NCBI RefSeq assembly: GCF_048544455.1
Contig: NC_133536.1
Location: 35,668,652 to 35,732,651, forward strand
Length of the DNA: 64,000 nt
Direction of reading: 5' to 3'
Source of the DNA: Silene latifolia
Lineage: Eukaryota > Streptophyta > Magnoliopsida > Caryophyllales > Caryophyllaceae
This document shows, in pieces, positions 23,007 through 34,361 of this stretch. Position numbers and translations under genes: made by a program. Every line of letters begins with the position of its first letter. Position 1 is the first letter of the stretch. The notes under the pieces were generated by a model. That model was not told where the DNA came from. It did no database searches and was given only the letters and a program-made list of their open reading frames with translations.

Positions 23007-24050
23007 GGGTTATTTAATAAGAATACTCTATACTATTGACCGTCTTCTCAAAATACTCTGAACTTCATTTTAACTCAGTAAACCATACAATTACCCTCTT
23101 CTTCTCGGATTATACTTGTGGCATTTTCAACCTGTAAAATCAGGTTAAAAAAATTTAAGTGGGTCCTCCATCACCCTTGCAAGTTCCAACCATTATCACT
23201 CCGTTCTTCTCCATTCACCAGCCATATCCCCACACCATATTCAACCACCATTCATCACTGCAACCACTCGCAACTGCCGCAATTTTCTATCGTAGACCAC
23301 TATTCTCAAACCTCACCTCCTTATCTCCCAATTTTCGTCTATAAAGCAGATTCGACGGCAGGTCGGCAGCTGTGCCTCGTAATTTGTGCTGTCGACCACT
23401 GTAACTCCGACCTCGACCTCGTGCTTCTTGACAGACGAGCCTTGCATCTCCTCGCCGTCCCCGTACTCTTTCACCAACAATTGAGGTAATTTAACACAAC
23501 CCTAGATCCCCAAATCAATTTGGGGATAAATGTTAATTTGGGGGTCGAAAGGTTGTTGGAGGATTTTATTGAAAACACAGATTTATTAGCACCAAAATCT
23601 AGCATAATAATAAATTTAATCAAGAAATTTGAACATTTTCTTTGGATTTATAAACTTTTAATGTTAGCCAGCTAAAGAGTTGAAGAAATTGCATCAACAT
23701 TAATCATTTGTTTCCTCTATGACGTCTTTGGATTTTCCAGTTCAAGGTTTGGGTGTTTTTAATGGGGACTTCTTGCTCGAAGAGTACCTAGACTGTCAAA
23801 GCCCGATGAACAAGGTGGTTCTGGGTGGATGGTGACTGCAGTTGTGTTGTTGGTGATGACAAGGGTAGGGTGGGTCATTGCTGGATTTGTATGGAGAATG
23901 AAAGGTAGTGACTTGCCAAACAGGTAGCCGGTAACTCAAGTGTAATATGAGAAGAGGGGTCTAATAGTATAGTTTATTGTGAGTTAATTTGAAGTTCGGA
24001 GTATTTTGAGAAAACGGTCAATAGTTTGGAGTATTCTTGTTAAATAATCC
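23007..24050. mobile_element. Mutator-like element with ~110-bp terminal inverted repeats
   Basis: The left end GGGTTATTTAATAAGAATAC and the right end (reverse strand GGATTATTTAACAAGAATAC) start long inverted repeats that can be followed for about 110 bp. A perfect 9-bp duplication TAATAATTA flanks them (22998-23006 and 24051-24059), typical of Mutator. The interior carries no transposase. Instead it has a C-rich frame (23118-23489) that may be captured host sequence, ending near a GT-like donor (AGGTAATTT, about 23484). This fits a Pack-MULE or MITE, not an autonomous element. Confidence 0.82.
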
Positions 24051-24059
24051 TAATAATTA

Positions 24060-24598
24060 ACTAATTCAAATAAAAAACAACTAAACTAATTCAAATAACA
24101 ACAACAAACTAATCCAATTAGACACAACAATCTGGGCAAACAAACAATTATAATCTAATTAATCCTAAACTAATTAAAAATAAACGAATTGCAAAAAGGG
24201 ATGGAGACGTACTTGAACTTGGTAGTTCGTTCGGTGTCACGGTGGGCAAAGGGCTTCGACGACGGCGATGGTGTGGTAGTAGTGGCAGTGACGGCGTGAT
24301 GGTGCGGTGGCAGTGACCATGGCGGTGGTTGTGACGATTCGGGGTTTTGGAAGAAAATAGGTTTTGAATAACTAAAAAGAGGGAAGAGGAAAATAGAGAG
24401 ATAGAGTAAGGGTAGTTTGGTCTTTTTTTTTTTAAATCATCGACGACGTATCGCAGCCCGATTTTCAATCAATTTGCGGATTGGTTTTTTATCCAGGTTG
24501 GGCTAACATGGCTTAGAAATTAAAACATGAAATTTAAGCCCAACAACCCGTTTTAGCTTGTTTGGACAAGGTTGATTCGACCCAACGTCTTAGACGAG
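24060..24598. other. Region upstream of first DUF6598-like gene
   Basis: AT-rich to 24180, then a low-complexity GTG/GGC-rich stretch (24230-24340). A block near 24555-24585 (GACAAGGTTGATTCGACCCA) recurs upstream of the second paralogue (reverse strand near 28240-28265), marking duplicated promoter DNA. Confidence 0.5.
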
Positions 24599-24599
24599 G

Positions 24600-24606
24600 T
24601 ATATAG
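24600..24606 (+). promoter_or_regulatory. Putative TATA box of first DUF6598-like gene
   Basis: TATATAG. A likely non-coding first exon follows and ends at 24686 (CCAG before GTAAAT); the intron would end with TGTAG at 25017. Confidence 0.5.
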
Positions 24607-25033
24607 GGGTTAGAAACCCTCATCTGTGAGAAAGAAGAAGAAGCAGCCTCTAGATACAAGGGTTCCCTCCTTGTCCTCAACTCCAGGTAAATTCTTGTTT
24701 CCATAATTCCATGCAATGATATTTTAGTCTTTTTTGCTTTTTGCTTTTTCTTGTTTCAATATTTATTTATTTTCATGATTCAATTTTAATAAATTTCAAG
24801 TCTTTGTATGTGTTTCCTGCTTTTATATGTGAAAATTCAGCCTTTAGTTTTCATTTGTGTTAATTCCATGAATTTTTTACGAGTAATTGACTTATTCATG
24901 TTCTCTGTACAATAATTACTCTTCAAATTCTGACTACCGTGCTCTATTAACGTGATTTAATGTTGGAAATTTATTGTGTTTGAGACTCAACTTGTGTTAT
25001 GACTACCTTACCTGTAGACTGGTCACTCTCGAC

Positions 25034-25888
25034 ATGGATTATATGATGGACTTGAAGTTTGACGAGGAAAAGGCAGGTGAACTGGGTTGTTTTGGAACAT
25101 ATCTATTTGAGGTTTTCAATGTAAGGATCAACCAAAAAATAGAGGTCTATGGTACTTTTAGAGTTGAAGATGAATATGGTACCTTGGATTTCTATAACAA
25201 ACTGCCAATGGATTGTCATTCTGTCCATCCAAATAGTAGCTTACTATCTCTTACGCAGCCGCCTCGCCTAATCCCTGCTGGTGGTACAATTACTCTTTCT
25301 TTAGATCTCAAGGACAAGTATGGTATTGAATTCGTTAAAGGATCATTTACTTTGGATCTTGCCGATGAAAAGAACGCTGACATTTTTAATAAATATCGAA
25401 TGGCTCGTATTGATGGGAATGTGGGATCAGCATCAGTATATTACACACTGCCTCTTGTTGCCCTTAGATCCAGAATTGAAATTCAACTCATCAAAGGCGA
25501 CAAGGGTATCGGCCATTCTGATGTGGAAGGAAAAATTGTTGCTCGTTATGGAAACGATTATGACAATTGTGATGATGATGATGAAGTGAAGCCATATTCG
25601 TGGTTCACACTTTATGAGACAACAGCCAACGATATAAGTTTGCAACTCAAAGATAAGGATCTACTCCCTCTTTCGAGGCCATTTGTGGTTGTGCCTGCCC
25701 GTTGCTTTATAATAATTGAAATGGACTTGAAGTTTCATCATTCAGATGGTGACACAGACCATCTGAAAGGTTATGAAATTCAAACTCTTGCATGCCCATA
25801 TGACGGGCTTTTCCGAGATATTAAACTGAATAATGCAACTTTGAAAGTATCAGTTACTTTTTCTGCTGAAGAACCCTGCTCCTGGTAG
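25034..25888 (+). CDS. DUF6598-like (JIP60 C-terminal-like) protein 1
   Basis: 284 residues from ATG 25034 in one exon, preceded by a probable 5'-UTR intron (24687-25017). The N-terminal half shows the layout of DUF6598, the domain found alone or C-terminal to the ribosome-inactivating domain of jasmonate-induced JIP60-type proteins: EVFNVRI, VYGTFRVEDEYGTLDFYNK, LSLTQPPRLIPAGG and LDLKDKYG..FVKGSFTLDL. The C-terminal half adds LPLSRPFVVVPARC and an acidic loop (DNCDDDDEV). There is no ribosome-inactivating domain, signal peptide or membrane segment, so a cytoplasmic protein of unknown biochemical function is likely. It is clearly paralogous to the gene at 27233-28099 in opposite orientation. 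The annotated start avoids an upstream in-frame TTG. A jasmonate or defence link comes from the family, not from this sequence. Confidence 0.85.
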   Translation: MDYMMDLKFDEEKAGELGCFGTYLFEVFNVRINQKIEVYGTFRVEDEYGTLDFYNKLPMDCHSVHPNSSLLSLTQPPRLIPAGGTITLSLDLKDKYGIEFVKGSFTLDLADEKNADIFNKYRMARIDGNVGSASVYYTLPLVALRSRIEIQLIKGDKGIGHSDVEGKIVARYGNDYDNCDDDDEVKPYSWFTLYETTANDISLQLKDKDLLPLSRPFVVVPARCFIIIEMDLKFHHSDGDTDHLKGYEIQTLACPYDGLFRDIKLNNATLKVSVTFSAEEPCSW

Positions 25889-27232
25889 GGGTTTTATGTC
25901 TTGGGGAGTATCTTTATCTTTTTTTATGAATCCTGTAACCAAGTTGAATCTGATTTGCGCAGTCAGGTGTCAGAAATTAATCTAATTATTAGATAAGATC
26001 TGTAGTTTGCTTTAATTTATGCATTTGTACTCCGTTTAGCTGTATGAAAACATTAATATTATGATAAGAATGAATGTGTTCTATAAGCCTCTGGTAATTC
26101 ATCATTTCTCTAGTTTTCCATTCGTTTAGATGTCTTCCCTATACACTGTTTCCACTGAATAACTGCGTCAGTGTTTGACGTCGCATACCCAATGCCCATG
26201 AATCCATGACAGATGATTGAAAACAATACTCATGGACTAAACAAACAACTAAAAGCTTTGCTCACTAATGTAATTACTCCGTAAGGATTTTTCTAAAATG
26301 TGTCCAATAAGCACGGGTTAAGATGTTAATAATTGAAAGATTTAAATCAATGCATCATGAGGAATTAAAAATCAAACTCATTATTACCGTACTTAGAGAA
26401 TTATTGATGTAAATTTTCCTTTATTACCAATTTTAACATGTGACTATTGGGCACTCAGATGGGTTTCTCACGAGAAAATGTGAGATAAATTAGTGTATCA
26501 GAAATTCAGAACTAGAAGTGTAGTTAGTATGCGACAATCATCTCGTTCATGTTGTGCGTACAACTTAGGCTTGTATTTGGATAAAAGCTCTTCTGTAGGT
26601 TCGCTTTCTTTATGGTATTTGAACACCTGTTTTGCTGATCCAACTGCTCTGGATAGTTGTTTCAGTTTCTGTAAAACATATACTGTTTCATGAATGAGAT
26701 TTTAACTCTGTTGATCCATATGGTACTGAATGGATGCCTGCCATAGTAACCATTTTTTCTCCAAATGGTACAGGGTTGAAACCAAATCTATTGGTACCGA
26801 ACGGATTTCGTTCACAAACTAGGTTGTCTGACGTCTTTATTTATGTATCAAGAGGCATTCTTCTTTTTGTGTCAATGACAGTTTTGTTCTATAACTGGAG
26901 TATAGACAACAACTATAACAAGCGATGTTTTTATGTACACCGGGAGCATCACGAGCATGGTTTAGGAATGATATGCTACTAGCTAATTCAAATACGACAC
27001 CACTCTCTGCTTAGAACGCATAAGTTCACATTTCATCCTTTCATTTATCTACCCTGCTATGTCAGGTGAAACATTCAGAAGGCAGAAAATTGTTATCGCA
27101 TTGTCCATTACCTCTAAACGTATGAAAAAAAATAGAGTAATTAATTAAGATTAATTTAGACGCCCGACTACATAAATCAGATTTAACTTAGTAGCTGGAC
27201 ACATAAGAAGGGAACTCCGGAAGGCATAAAAT
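25889..27232. other. Between convergent DUF6598-like genes, no further gene
   Basis: Contains the 3' UTRs of two convergent genes (one from the left, one from the right). Short frames near 26493-26693 and 26734-26982 have no recognisable domain. Confidence 0.5.
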
Positions 27233-28099
27233 CTACCGGTAAGAACGTCCAAAACCAAAAGTAACTCTTACTTTTAAAGTTGCATAATTCAGTTCAATCT
27301 CTTGACGATGCCCATCGTATATGCATGTTAGAGCTTGAATTTCAAAAGATTGAAGATGGTCTGACCGACCATCCGAATGATGAAACTCCAAGTCCATTTC
27401 AATAACAAGCAAGTGACGGGAAGGCACAACGACAGTTGACCTCGAAAGTGGGAGTATATCCTTATCCTTGAGCTGCAAAGGATTATCCTTGGATGTTGTC
27501 TCGTATAACAGGAACCTCGAATGTTTCTTCACTTCATAATCACTAGAATTATCATAACCATCTCCATAATAAGCAATAATTCTTCCTTCTTTCACATCAG
27601 AATGCCCCTTACCATTGTCGCTTTTAATGAGTCGAATTTCAACACGGGCAGTCAGGGCAACAAGAGGGATTGTGTAATAAACCAATGCCGATCCTACGCT
27701 CCCATTGATACGAGCCACAAGATATTTATCAAAAATATCACCGATGCTTTTATCCATAAGATCCAAGGTAAACGATCCGCTAACAAATTCATGACCATAC
27801 TTGTCTTTTAGGTCTATGGAGAAAGTAATAGTGCCGTCAGCGGGGATTACCCGAGGTGGCTGCATAAGCGATAGGGCAGCATTATTTGGTGTGACGGACT
27901 CACAATCCACGGGTCTGTTATAGAAATAGTAGAAAGTACCCTGGTCATCTTCAATTCTAAATGTACCATAAACCTCTATATTTTTGTTAATCCTTACATT
28001 GATAACCTCGAAAAGAGATGTTCCAAAACAACCCTGGTCGCCGGCGTTTTCCCACTCAAACTCACCGCTCAAGTCGAAATCAATGTCGGAATCTACCAT
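27233..28099 (-). CDS. DUF6598-like protein 2
   Basis: 288 residues from ATG at 28099 (reverse strand), one coding exon after a likely acceptor TGTAG at 28116. It aligns along its whole length with the neighbour at 25034-25888: CFGTSLFEVINVRINKNIEV, VYGTFRIEDDQGTFYYFYNR, LSLMQPPRVIPADG and FVSGSFTLDL, then LPLSRSTVVVPSRH and EMDLEFHHSDG near the end. No frameshift or stop is visible, so both copies look functional. Upstream it keeps the GACAAGGTAGATTCGACCC block of gene 1's promoter, but the segment matching gene 1's TATA box and first non-coding exon seems missing, so it may use a different start of transcription. Function unknown; the family is associated with jasmonate-induced proteins. 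Confidence 0.85.
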   Translation of the reverse strand: MVDSDIDFDLSGEFEWENAGDQGCFGTSLFEVINVRINKNIEVYGTFRIEDDQGTFYYFYNRPVDCESVTPNNAALSLMQPPRVIPADGTITFSIDLKDKYGHEFVSGSFTLDLMDKSIGDIFDKYLVARINGSVGSALVYYTIPLVALTARVEIRLIKSDNGKGHSDVKEGRIIAYYGDGYDNSSDYEVKKHSRFLLYETTSKDNPLQLKDKDILPLSRSTVVVPSRHLLVIEMDLEFHHSDGRSDHLQSFEIQALTCIYDGHRQEIELNYATLKVRVTFGFGRSYR

Positions 28100-28117
28100 G
28101 TTGAGAAGCACCAATCT

Positions 28118-28769
28118 ACACGTAAGGTAGACTTGAATTTATACGTATAATAAAATTCAACCATGAAAATAAATAAATAAAAGTTGAAACAAGATAAAGC
28201 AACCCTAAAATATCCATCAATATTAGGAGTATATTATTTTGGGTCGAATCTACCTTGTCCAAACTGACTTAAGCGGGTTGATGCGCTTAAATTAGTTTTT
28301 TTTGGGGGGTTCTAAAGGTTAGGACTTTGTTTCAAACAAAGGTCAGGGCTTGCTAATAGACCGGTTAAAAAATGACTTGATTTAAAATGCTCGAAAATAA
28401 TCTGAGTATTATAGAAGGTGGGATAAAAGGTACGGAGTAGAAAGCAGATAGCAATCCTATTAAATATTACAGTTTCATCTTTACTGATATCATAAATAAT
28501 GAAATAATAAATTTATTATAAAAAAGCGTGTTAATTTGGCATATACGAGTATATTTTAATTTTTTCCAGACGTAGAATTGTATAAACCTGACTTGTACGT
28601 AACCAGTAATTTTCAAATCAAATTTACACCCGACCTTCATATTTTACCCAAACATCCAATCTGTTTAATATGCCTATATTAGAGTTGATAATTAGTGGGT
28701 TTGGGTCTGACATAAATTGGCCTACACTTGAAAAAATTGTCTGGTGGACCTAGATTTATTTCCCGTGTG
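28118..28769. other. Upstream region of DUF6598-like gene 2
   Basis: AT-rich. Holds the duplicated promoter block (28240-28265, reverse strand) and intron-like sequence similar to 24750-24800. No gene beyond that. Confidence 0.5.
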
Positions 28770-29014
28770 ACATCAGAGCTGGCCAACAGCACAAGCTGCC
28801 CCAGCCCGCCCTGCGGACTCTTTCTGCTCACAACCAGGCCCGATCCGCCTATTTAGTGAAAAAAATTTACATAAACCCGCCAGACCGGCCTGGCCTCCAC
28901 CCACCATGGGCTTGGCCCGGGTCAAACATATCCCAGCCCGGGCAAGCCTATCGCTCCCCTTGACTGGTTCAAGGCCTAGCCAAGTGAGCCCGGCCTGGCC
29001 CGAAAACAGCTCTA
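28770..29014. mobile_element. GC-rich hAT-like MITE, degenerate
   Basis: AGAGCTG near the left end and CAGCTCT at the right end are inverted. The flanking 8-mers CCCGTGTG (28762-28769) and CCCGTGTC (29015-29022) differ by one base. The body is rich in CCCGGCC/GGCCCGG motifs typical of an abundant plant MITE. The left boundary is uncertain by about 5 bp. Confidence 0.55.
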
Positions 29015-29136
29015 CCCGTGTCCATTATAGTGGGGTTAGTTTGGTTGTTCATACCCGCCCATCAAAATAGGCGAGCCTACCCACAGACTAGTGGGGCTCA
29101 ACTTCGAATACTTCGAAATTAGTTAGCTTTTTATTA

Positions 29137-29340
29137 CTCCCTCTGTCCCGGTCATTTGTTGTCCTTTTCCATTTTAAAGTGTCTCGGTCAATTGTTGTCC
29201 TTTCTATTTTAAGAAGAAACATGATAAGTAATTTGATCATTTACACACAATTTATTCCACTTGTCATTTAGTAATTGGCTCCCCTTTTATTGGTCTTTGT
29301 ACCAAAATCAAAGGACAACAAATGACCGGGACGGAGTGAG
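29137..29340. mobile_element. Stowaway-type MITE
   Basis: Starts CTCCCTCTGTCCCGGTCATT and ends with the inverted form AATGACCGGGACGGAGTGAG, with TA on both sides (29135-29136 and 29341-29342), as expected for Tc1/mariner Stowaway elements. 204 bp. Confidence 0.88.
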
Positions 29341-29342
29341 TA

Positions 29343-29901
29343 TATAAAGTTGGCATGTAAATAAAAAAAAAATAATAAGAAAATGTTTTATTTGGCGGGT
29401 CAGCCTATAAATATTGTTGTTAGTCCATATTCGCCATTAATTTTATATTTTTATGACCAAACCTGCTTAAGTAGTAAGCCAAGTGTGACGGGTAAAACAA
29501 GCCGGCCCACAGTTAGATCAATCAGAAAGTTTGGGGAGAACCCAAAAAATTGTAGTTCGGTAATTCTGAAATAAATGTTCAAAAGGAAAGCCCTAATTTG
29601 TGTGCTCAAAAGGCGGCCTTCTAAGGGAAAAACAAACAACACCTGGGTTTCAATTCGAGGTAGCTACGATTAAAATCCTTCCTAGTCTCTTCTAGTTTCA
29701 AATTTCCGACCTTAATTAAATTATTATTATCATACATCTAATTTGATGACATTACATACGCTGCTGTTTACATGATCAAATTGCATCATTGCTTACTTTT
29801 TATTTGGTAGATTTGATTGCTGATCTTGTCATGCATGATATTAAAAGGGTCATCTGATGTCAGTCCAACTTTATGACTAATGTATGTGATGCAGATTAGT
29901 G
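29343..29901 (+). other. Upstream region of DUF6598-like gene 3
   Basis: Probable non-coding first exon around 29570-29660 ending CGAG before GTAGCT, and an intron ending ATGCAG at 29894. No other feature. Confidence 0.4.
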
Positions 29902-30654
29902 ATGAGTGATTTGGCGGAGGTTTTCTCAGTCCGTGTATTTAGCAAACATGGTCCTGTCAGCAGTGACGAACTATATGGGAGTATTGTCGTAAATGACCAT
30001 CGTGGGGAAACTGTGTTCTTTAAGCGAACGGGAGGTCCTTCAGATGATTCTATTTTGCCAGATGGTTCCATATCTTTGACACCTGATCGTTGCACTAAAG
30101 GCGGACATTGGTCTATTAGGCTTAAGCTTTATCACAAGAAGGGTCAAAATGATCTTGAAATTTGCAAGGGTTTTTTCGCAATAAGCCATGCCGAGTATTG
30201 CTCATTGTATCGGAGACCAATGATTGGTATTCTTCATGGTAGAGACGGCCATGCTTTGGTCAACTTGGTAATGTTCACAAGCGCAGTACAAGCTACGGTG
30301 GAGGTTTCTTTAATTGCTGATGTTGGTTGTGCCTTGTATGGCCATATTTGTGCAGGGAATGATTTCGTCAAGTCTCGCAACCCTGGTGAGAAATATTTTC
30401 AGATCACTATGTTTAGTGTGTCAAAAGATAAGGCGTGTTACACGAATGGGAGCCATATCCCTTTATCAAGGTGTATGACGCCTGTCCCTCTAAAACGGAA
30501 ACTTAGAATTGAAACAGAGTTGTTTGATCCGATAACTAATATGACAGTGGCCGTTGGCACTGCATCTTTTGTGGCTCGTCCCAATGGTAGTCAGACTGAA
30601 ACTATTGGGTGCATTCAAATCAAGGTCACCTGGACTGAGGCATCCAACCCGTGA
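29902..30654 (+). CDS. DUF6598-like protein 3, divergent paralogue
   Basis: 250 residues from ATG 29902, directly after a likely splice acceptor. It keeps the DUF6598 layout (EVFSVRVFSKHGP, DELYGSIVVNDHRGETVFFK, ISLTPD) and, near the C-terminus, IPLSRCMTPVPLKRKLRIET, which parallels the LPLSR...VVVP block of the two neighbours. It is far more divergent from them than they are from each other and lacks their acidic loop. No signal peptide, membrane segment or ribosome-inactivating domain. It is the third member of a 6-kb cluster (+, -, +). Function unknown. Confidence 0.8.
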   Translation: MSDLAEVFSVRVFSKHGPVSSDELYGSIVVNDHRGETVFFKRTGGPSDDSILPDGSISLTPDRCTKGGHWSIRLKLYHKKGQNDLEICKGFFAISHAEYCSLYRRPMIGILHGRDGHALVNLVMFTSAVQATVEVSLIADVGCALYGHICAGNDFVKSRNPGEKYFQITMFSVSKDKACYTNGSHIPLSRCMTPVPLKRKLRIETELFDPITNMTVAVGTASFVARPNGSQTETIGCIQIKVTWTEASNP

Positions 30655-31184
30655 ATGTAGCCTTGCCCAATCACTCCCTGTGGATCAAGACGACATTTGC
30701 TAGTTAATATTACCGTGTCATGTGTATTGTACCCCCTCCGTCTCATCCATTTGTTTACATTTTTATTCTTTGTGAAGAATATTTTAATTAAACATAAACA
30801 AATGATTGGGACATAAGAAATACTAGATTAGATAATTACATGCATGATTTAACGTGGACATATTCCTAACCTAAAATTTATTTTGAACTCAATTGTGGAG
30901 TCTCGCTAAGTGTAGGATTTCATGCGATCTATTATTCTAATATCTACCGTTTTTCTAATGTGTGTTCTTAATATTTCCACATTTAGGTTATTAATATATA
31001 CCCTAATCACACATATTGGAAAAATCTTTATATTTAATATAATTATCTAATGTGTGTGGAACATATGAATTTGATTTACCTTTCCTCTTGAATTTGCGAA
31101 AAGAGAATGGGGTGGAGTCAAAAGGAGTGGGGTGATGTTTATTGGTTGAAATTTATTTGGGTGAAATTCTCAAGTGTCTCAGAC
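30655..31184. other. 3' flank of gene 3 with MITE remnant
   Basis: A Stowaway-like remnant (about 30731-30815) starts CCCCCTCCGTCTCATCC and ends with the eroded inverse around AAACAAATGATTGGGACA. Otherwise AT-rich with no gene. Confidence 0.5.
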
Positions 31185-31187
31185 TTA

Positions 31188-31617
31188 GGCTCTGTTTCGC
31201 AAAATTACTTGAAAAGGTAGCTGAAACCTGAAAAGTTAGCTGAAAACTGAAAAACCAACTGAAACCTGAAAAGTTAACTGATAAGGTAGCTGAAAATTAG
31301 GAGCTGATAAGGTAACTGATTATATAAAAATGTGTTTGGCAAACTAGTTGAAAAGGTAGCTAATTTTGATAAAATAACGTAAAAGGATATGAAAATTATT
31401 TAATATTATAGAATAAAGGGGTACAAAATGGAAAATAAGTCATTTCAGGTACCTGATTTCTCAAATGCTACCTGAGGTAGCATTTCGTTTCAGGTACCTT
31501 ATTTGACCAAATAAGCTATTTGCCAAACACTTGCAAAAAAATCAGGTAGCTGAAATTTTGGTCAAATAAGCTACTTTGGTCAAATAAGCTACCTGAAGTG
31601 TCGTGTCAAACGGAGCC
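31188..31617. mobile_element. Tourist-type (PIF/Harbinger) MITE
   Basis: Starts GGCTCTGTTTCGCAAA and ends with the inverse GTCAAACGGAGCC; TTA on both sides (31185-31187 and 31618-31620). The interior repeats AGCTGAAA/ AGGTAGCT motifs in both orientations. 430 bp. Confidence 0.82.
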
Positions 31618-31825
31618 TTAACCCTTTTTTTAAGAGCAATTTTACAAAGTGCTTAAAATTATGGCATAAGGCTATGTATGTCTTCTAGACTTCGAGCTTG
31701 TCACTCTCAACGGGCTTATCTGATATACGTATTTTTGTAGACTATCATATTTACCCGGGGTTTATCCAGTACGCATCAAAAGTAGTCGATGCGAGTCCCT
31801 CGTAAATCGTCACCAAAAAGAAAAA

Positions 31826-33147
31826 TCTCCTATCTATAAAAGCTATAGCATTTAGGAGATTGCTATTGGTTCCTTAAAATTAGGGAATGAAAAACCTTTT
31901 ATTTTTTGCTCAACGTGGTTCCCTTATTTATAGGAGCTTTTATTTCTTTTCCTCAAACTCAATTATTTCTATACTACACTATCTTCAGCCATAATTCCTC
32001 AACTCTACAAATGAATATATAGGGTGTATTACAAATTTACAATTACAATAAAAGTGGAGTAACTAATAACAAAGCTTAATTTACATACAGATTGCGAGAA
32101 ATTGAGATAATAATGATATTAAATGACATAATAATGTGAGAAAAAAAATTAACTTCAATTTATTTGAATGTAAATATTATACAATATTAGTTCAGTATTT
32201 ATAATAAAAATAAATATAATACTTCGGATAGATCTCTTAAGAAAAAAATGTAATTCTATTTGCGTCTAATGAAATTTAGGACTCATACAATATCAATATC
32301 AACCTGCAAAAAAAGTAATATACTATTTTTTACTCTAAAAAACCATTAATTACAATTAAATAAACCTTCATACAAATCAAAATGCATGTTTTTGAATCCA
32401 AAAAGAAAATTGACAAGGGATTAAACTTTCAAAAAATCAAAATTTCATTAAATTTGTCAATTAAACACAACAAATAAATCTTATATATTCACATTGATCA
32501 CATTCACTTACTTAGCTAAATTACAAGTTGATCATACTCAACAAAAATTTCTAACATCATCCAATTAAATATTTTTGTGTAAAAGGTTTGGATTTTGGCT
32601 ATTTACGAGATTTAATTGAAATATTAAAGAATTTGTGATTAGAAAAAAGTAAGTTTGATTAAATGCAGAATTCAAAAAAAAAAAAAGGAAAAAGGGCGAG
32701 AGGATGAGAGTGACGTGAAAGTTTGAGAAGTGAATTAGCTAGGTTAATATTTTGCACATGTATCTTCACTCTTCTCTTAATCTCTTCCAAATACTTAATG
32801 ATTTAATGGGTTTATTAGTCAATTAGTATGAGCTTACGTACTTTATATCATTGGTTGGTTGTCTATTATCTTTTTAGGTGGGTCACTTAAAGATAGGTTA
32901 GATTTACTCGGTGTTATTTGGAATTTGGTTACCATTTCAACCAAGTAGTAATAATATTGATTTGTGTAAACAAATTGGTAGTCCTTTATACTTAATTTCA
33001 AAATATTCCTATTTACATAAAGATCTAAGGAAAGAGTAAATATGAAATTTTACTTGCATACTTTGTAAATGACTAAATCAATACTATATTGAAAATATTG
33101 TAATTTTAAAAGTAACCCGTGCAATTATTGTACGGGGCTAAAACTAG
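31826..33147 (+). mobile_element. Candidate non-autonomous Helitron
   Basis: The 3' end has a hairpin (CCCGTGCAA, TTA, TTGTACGGG) followed about 10 nt later by CTAG and then T, the plant Helitron terminus. The proposed 5' end is TCTCCTATCTATAAAAGC after A at 31825. No helicase or other coding sequence. No target duplication is expected. The 5' boundary is inferred only from its TC start and similarity to plant Helitron ends. Confidence 0.55.
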
Positions 33148-33725
33148 TGAAGAAGCAAACTTCAAGCAAATAGTATACTCCCTCTAATTCTTTAAAAATA
33201 CTACATTTACTTTTTAAACAAAGATTAGTGTTGTGAGTAGAGAGGTGTGTCTCACCCCCAAAAATGGTGAATAGGCCAAAAATGAAAACTCCTCCTGACA
33301 CGCCTAAAACGTTGCTATTTAAGACGGCCAAATTAACAATTTATATACCACAATTACGTACTAATTATTACTAATTATAAACTAGTAAAGTAGCAAGCAA
33401 TGGGATCGAACCCAAGAGAACGGGGGTTTTGCAATGGTGAATTCAAGAGAGCAAATAGAACAATTGTGACAAAATAATCAACAAGTATGTAAAAAAGGGG
33501 GGGGGGGGGGTTCAAAGACAACAAAATGAAATTCAAACAAGAGGGAACAACAAATAATCAAGCAATCAAGTTTTAAGATGGATTATCAAGTTTAAGAGAG
33601 ACTTAACCCGACTCAATAAAGTGAGGCAATTTAGTTGATAAAACCACTCAATCAATCCTCATAATTAATATTATTGCCCTATTAGTGAGATTGATTCTCC
33701 AAATTCCCTTAATTAGAAGCCAATC

Positions 33726-34040
33726 ACAAGGAAATCACACTTAATAATTGGTCCAACTTATTAACTCCTCTAGTGGAAATCACACACATAGATTAGTTAA
33801 CAAGAAGATGAAGCAATAGGAATCTAATAGGTGTAATTACTCACAATAAAATCACAATTAATGAGCAATCACAACTTAATCTCTCAAATGTTAATTAAAC
33901 TAAGAAGAAATCACATTCATTAGTCTAATAACAAGTTGTTGCAACATGGGATTACAAGGAAATCACACTTAATAAACCCAACAACATGTAAATTAGGGAA
34001 CTTGGAAAGATTAAGTAACAAGGAAATCACACTTAATCAC
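33726..34040. repeat. Dispersed GAAATCACACTTAAT repeats inside solo LTR
   Basis: Copies near 33729, 33775, 33850, 33907, 33958 and 34021, three of them reading AAGGAAATCACACTTAAT. Confidence 0.75.
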
Positions 34041-34361
34041 CATAATCTAACAAGGATTCCAAAATTAAGCAATTAAATACAAGAGATTAAGAACAATAAT
34101 AATAATTAAGGAAAGATTAAAGAGTCTTACAACCAAAGATTACACCTTTGAGTCGGATTAAGAAGAGGAAATTAGTTCCCCATAGTAGATCTAAACCCAA
34201 TTAAAAGATGAATAATTCCCAAAATTACAACTTGATTAACCAAAATAAAGCATAAGATGTGTAAACCTAGAGGAAAACACAATATATAGTCTACAATAAC
34301 CTAATATCCATGGGCTTGAGATAAGAGAAGCTCGTAATACAAAATGGAAGTAACCCAGAAA

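Noticed and set aside
23118-23489. 123-residue frame in the MULE
   Set aside because: Low-complexity Pro/His/Ser composition without recognisable domain; kept only as possible captured DNA, not as a gene.
24974-25033. N-terminal extension of DUF6598-like gene 1
   Set aside because: It would start with TTG and crosses the likely splice acceptor at 25017; ATG 25034 is preferred and matches the paralogue.
25320-25645. Alternative frames inside DUF6598-like gene 1
   Set aside because: Overlap a conserved full-length coding sequence and resemble nothing.
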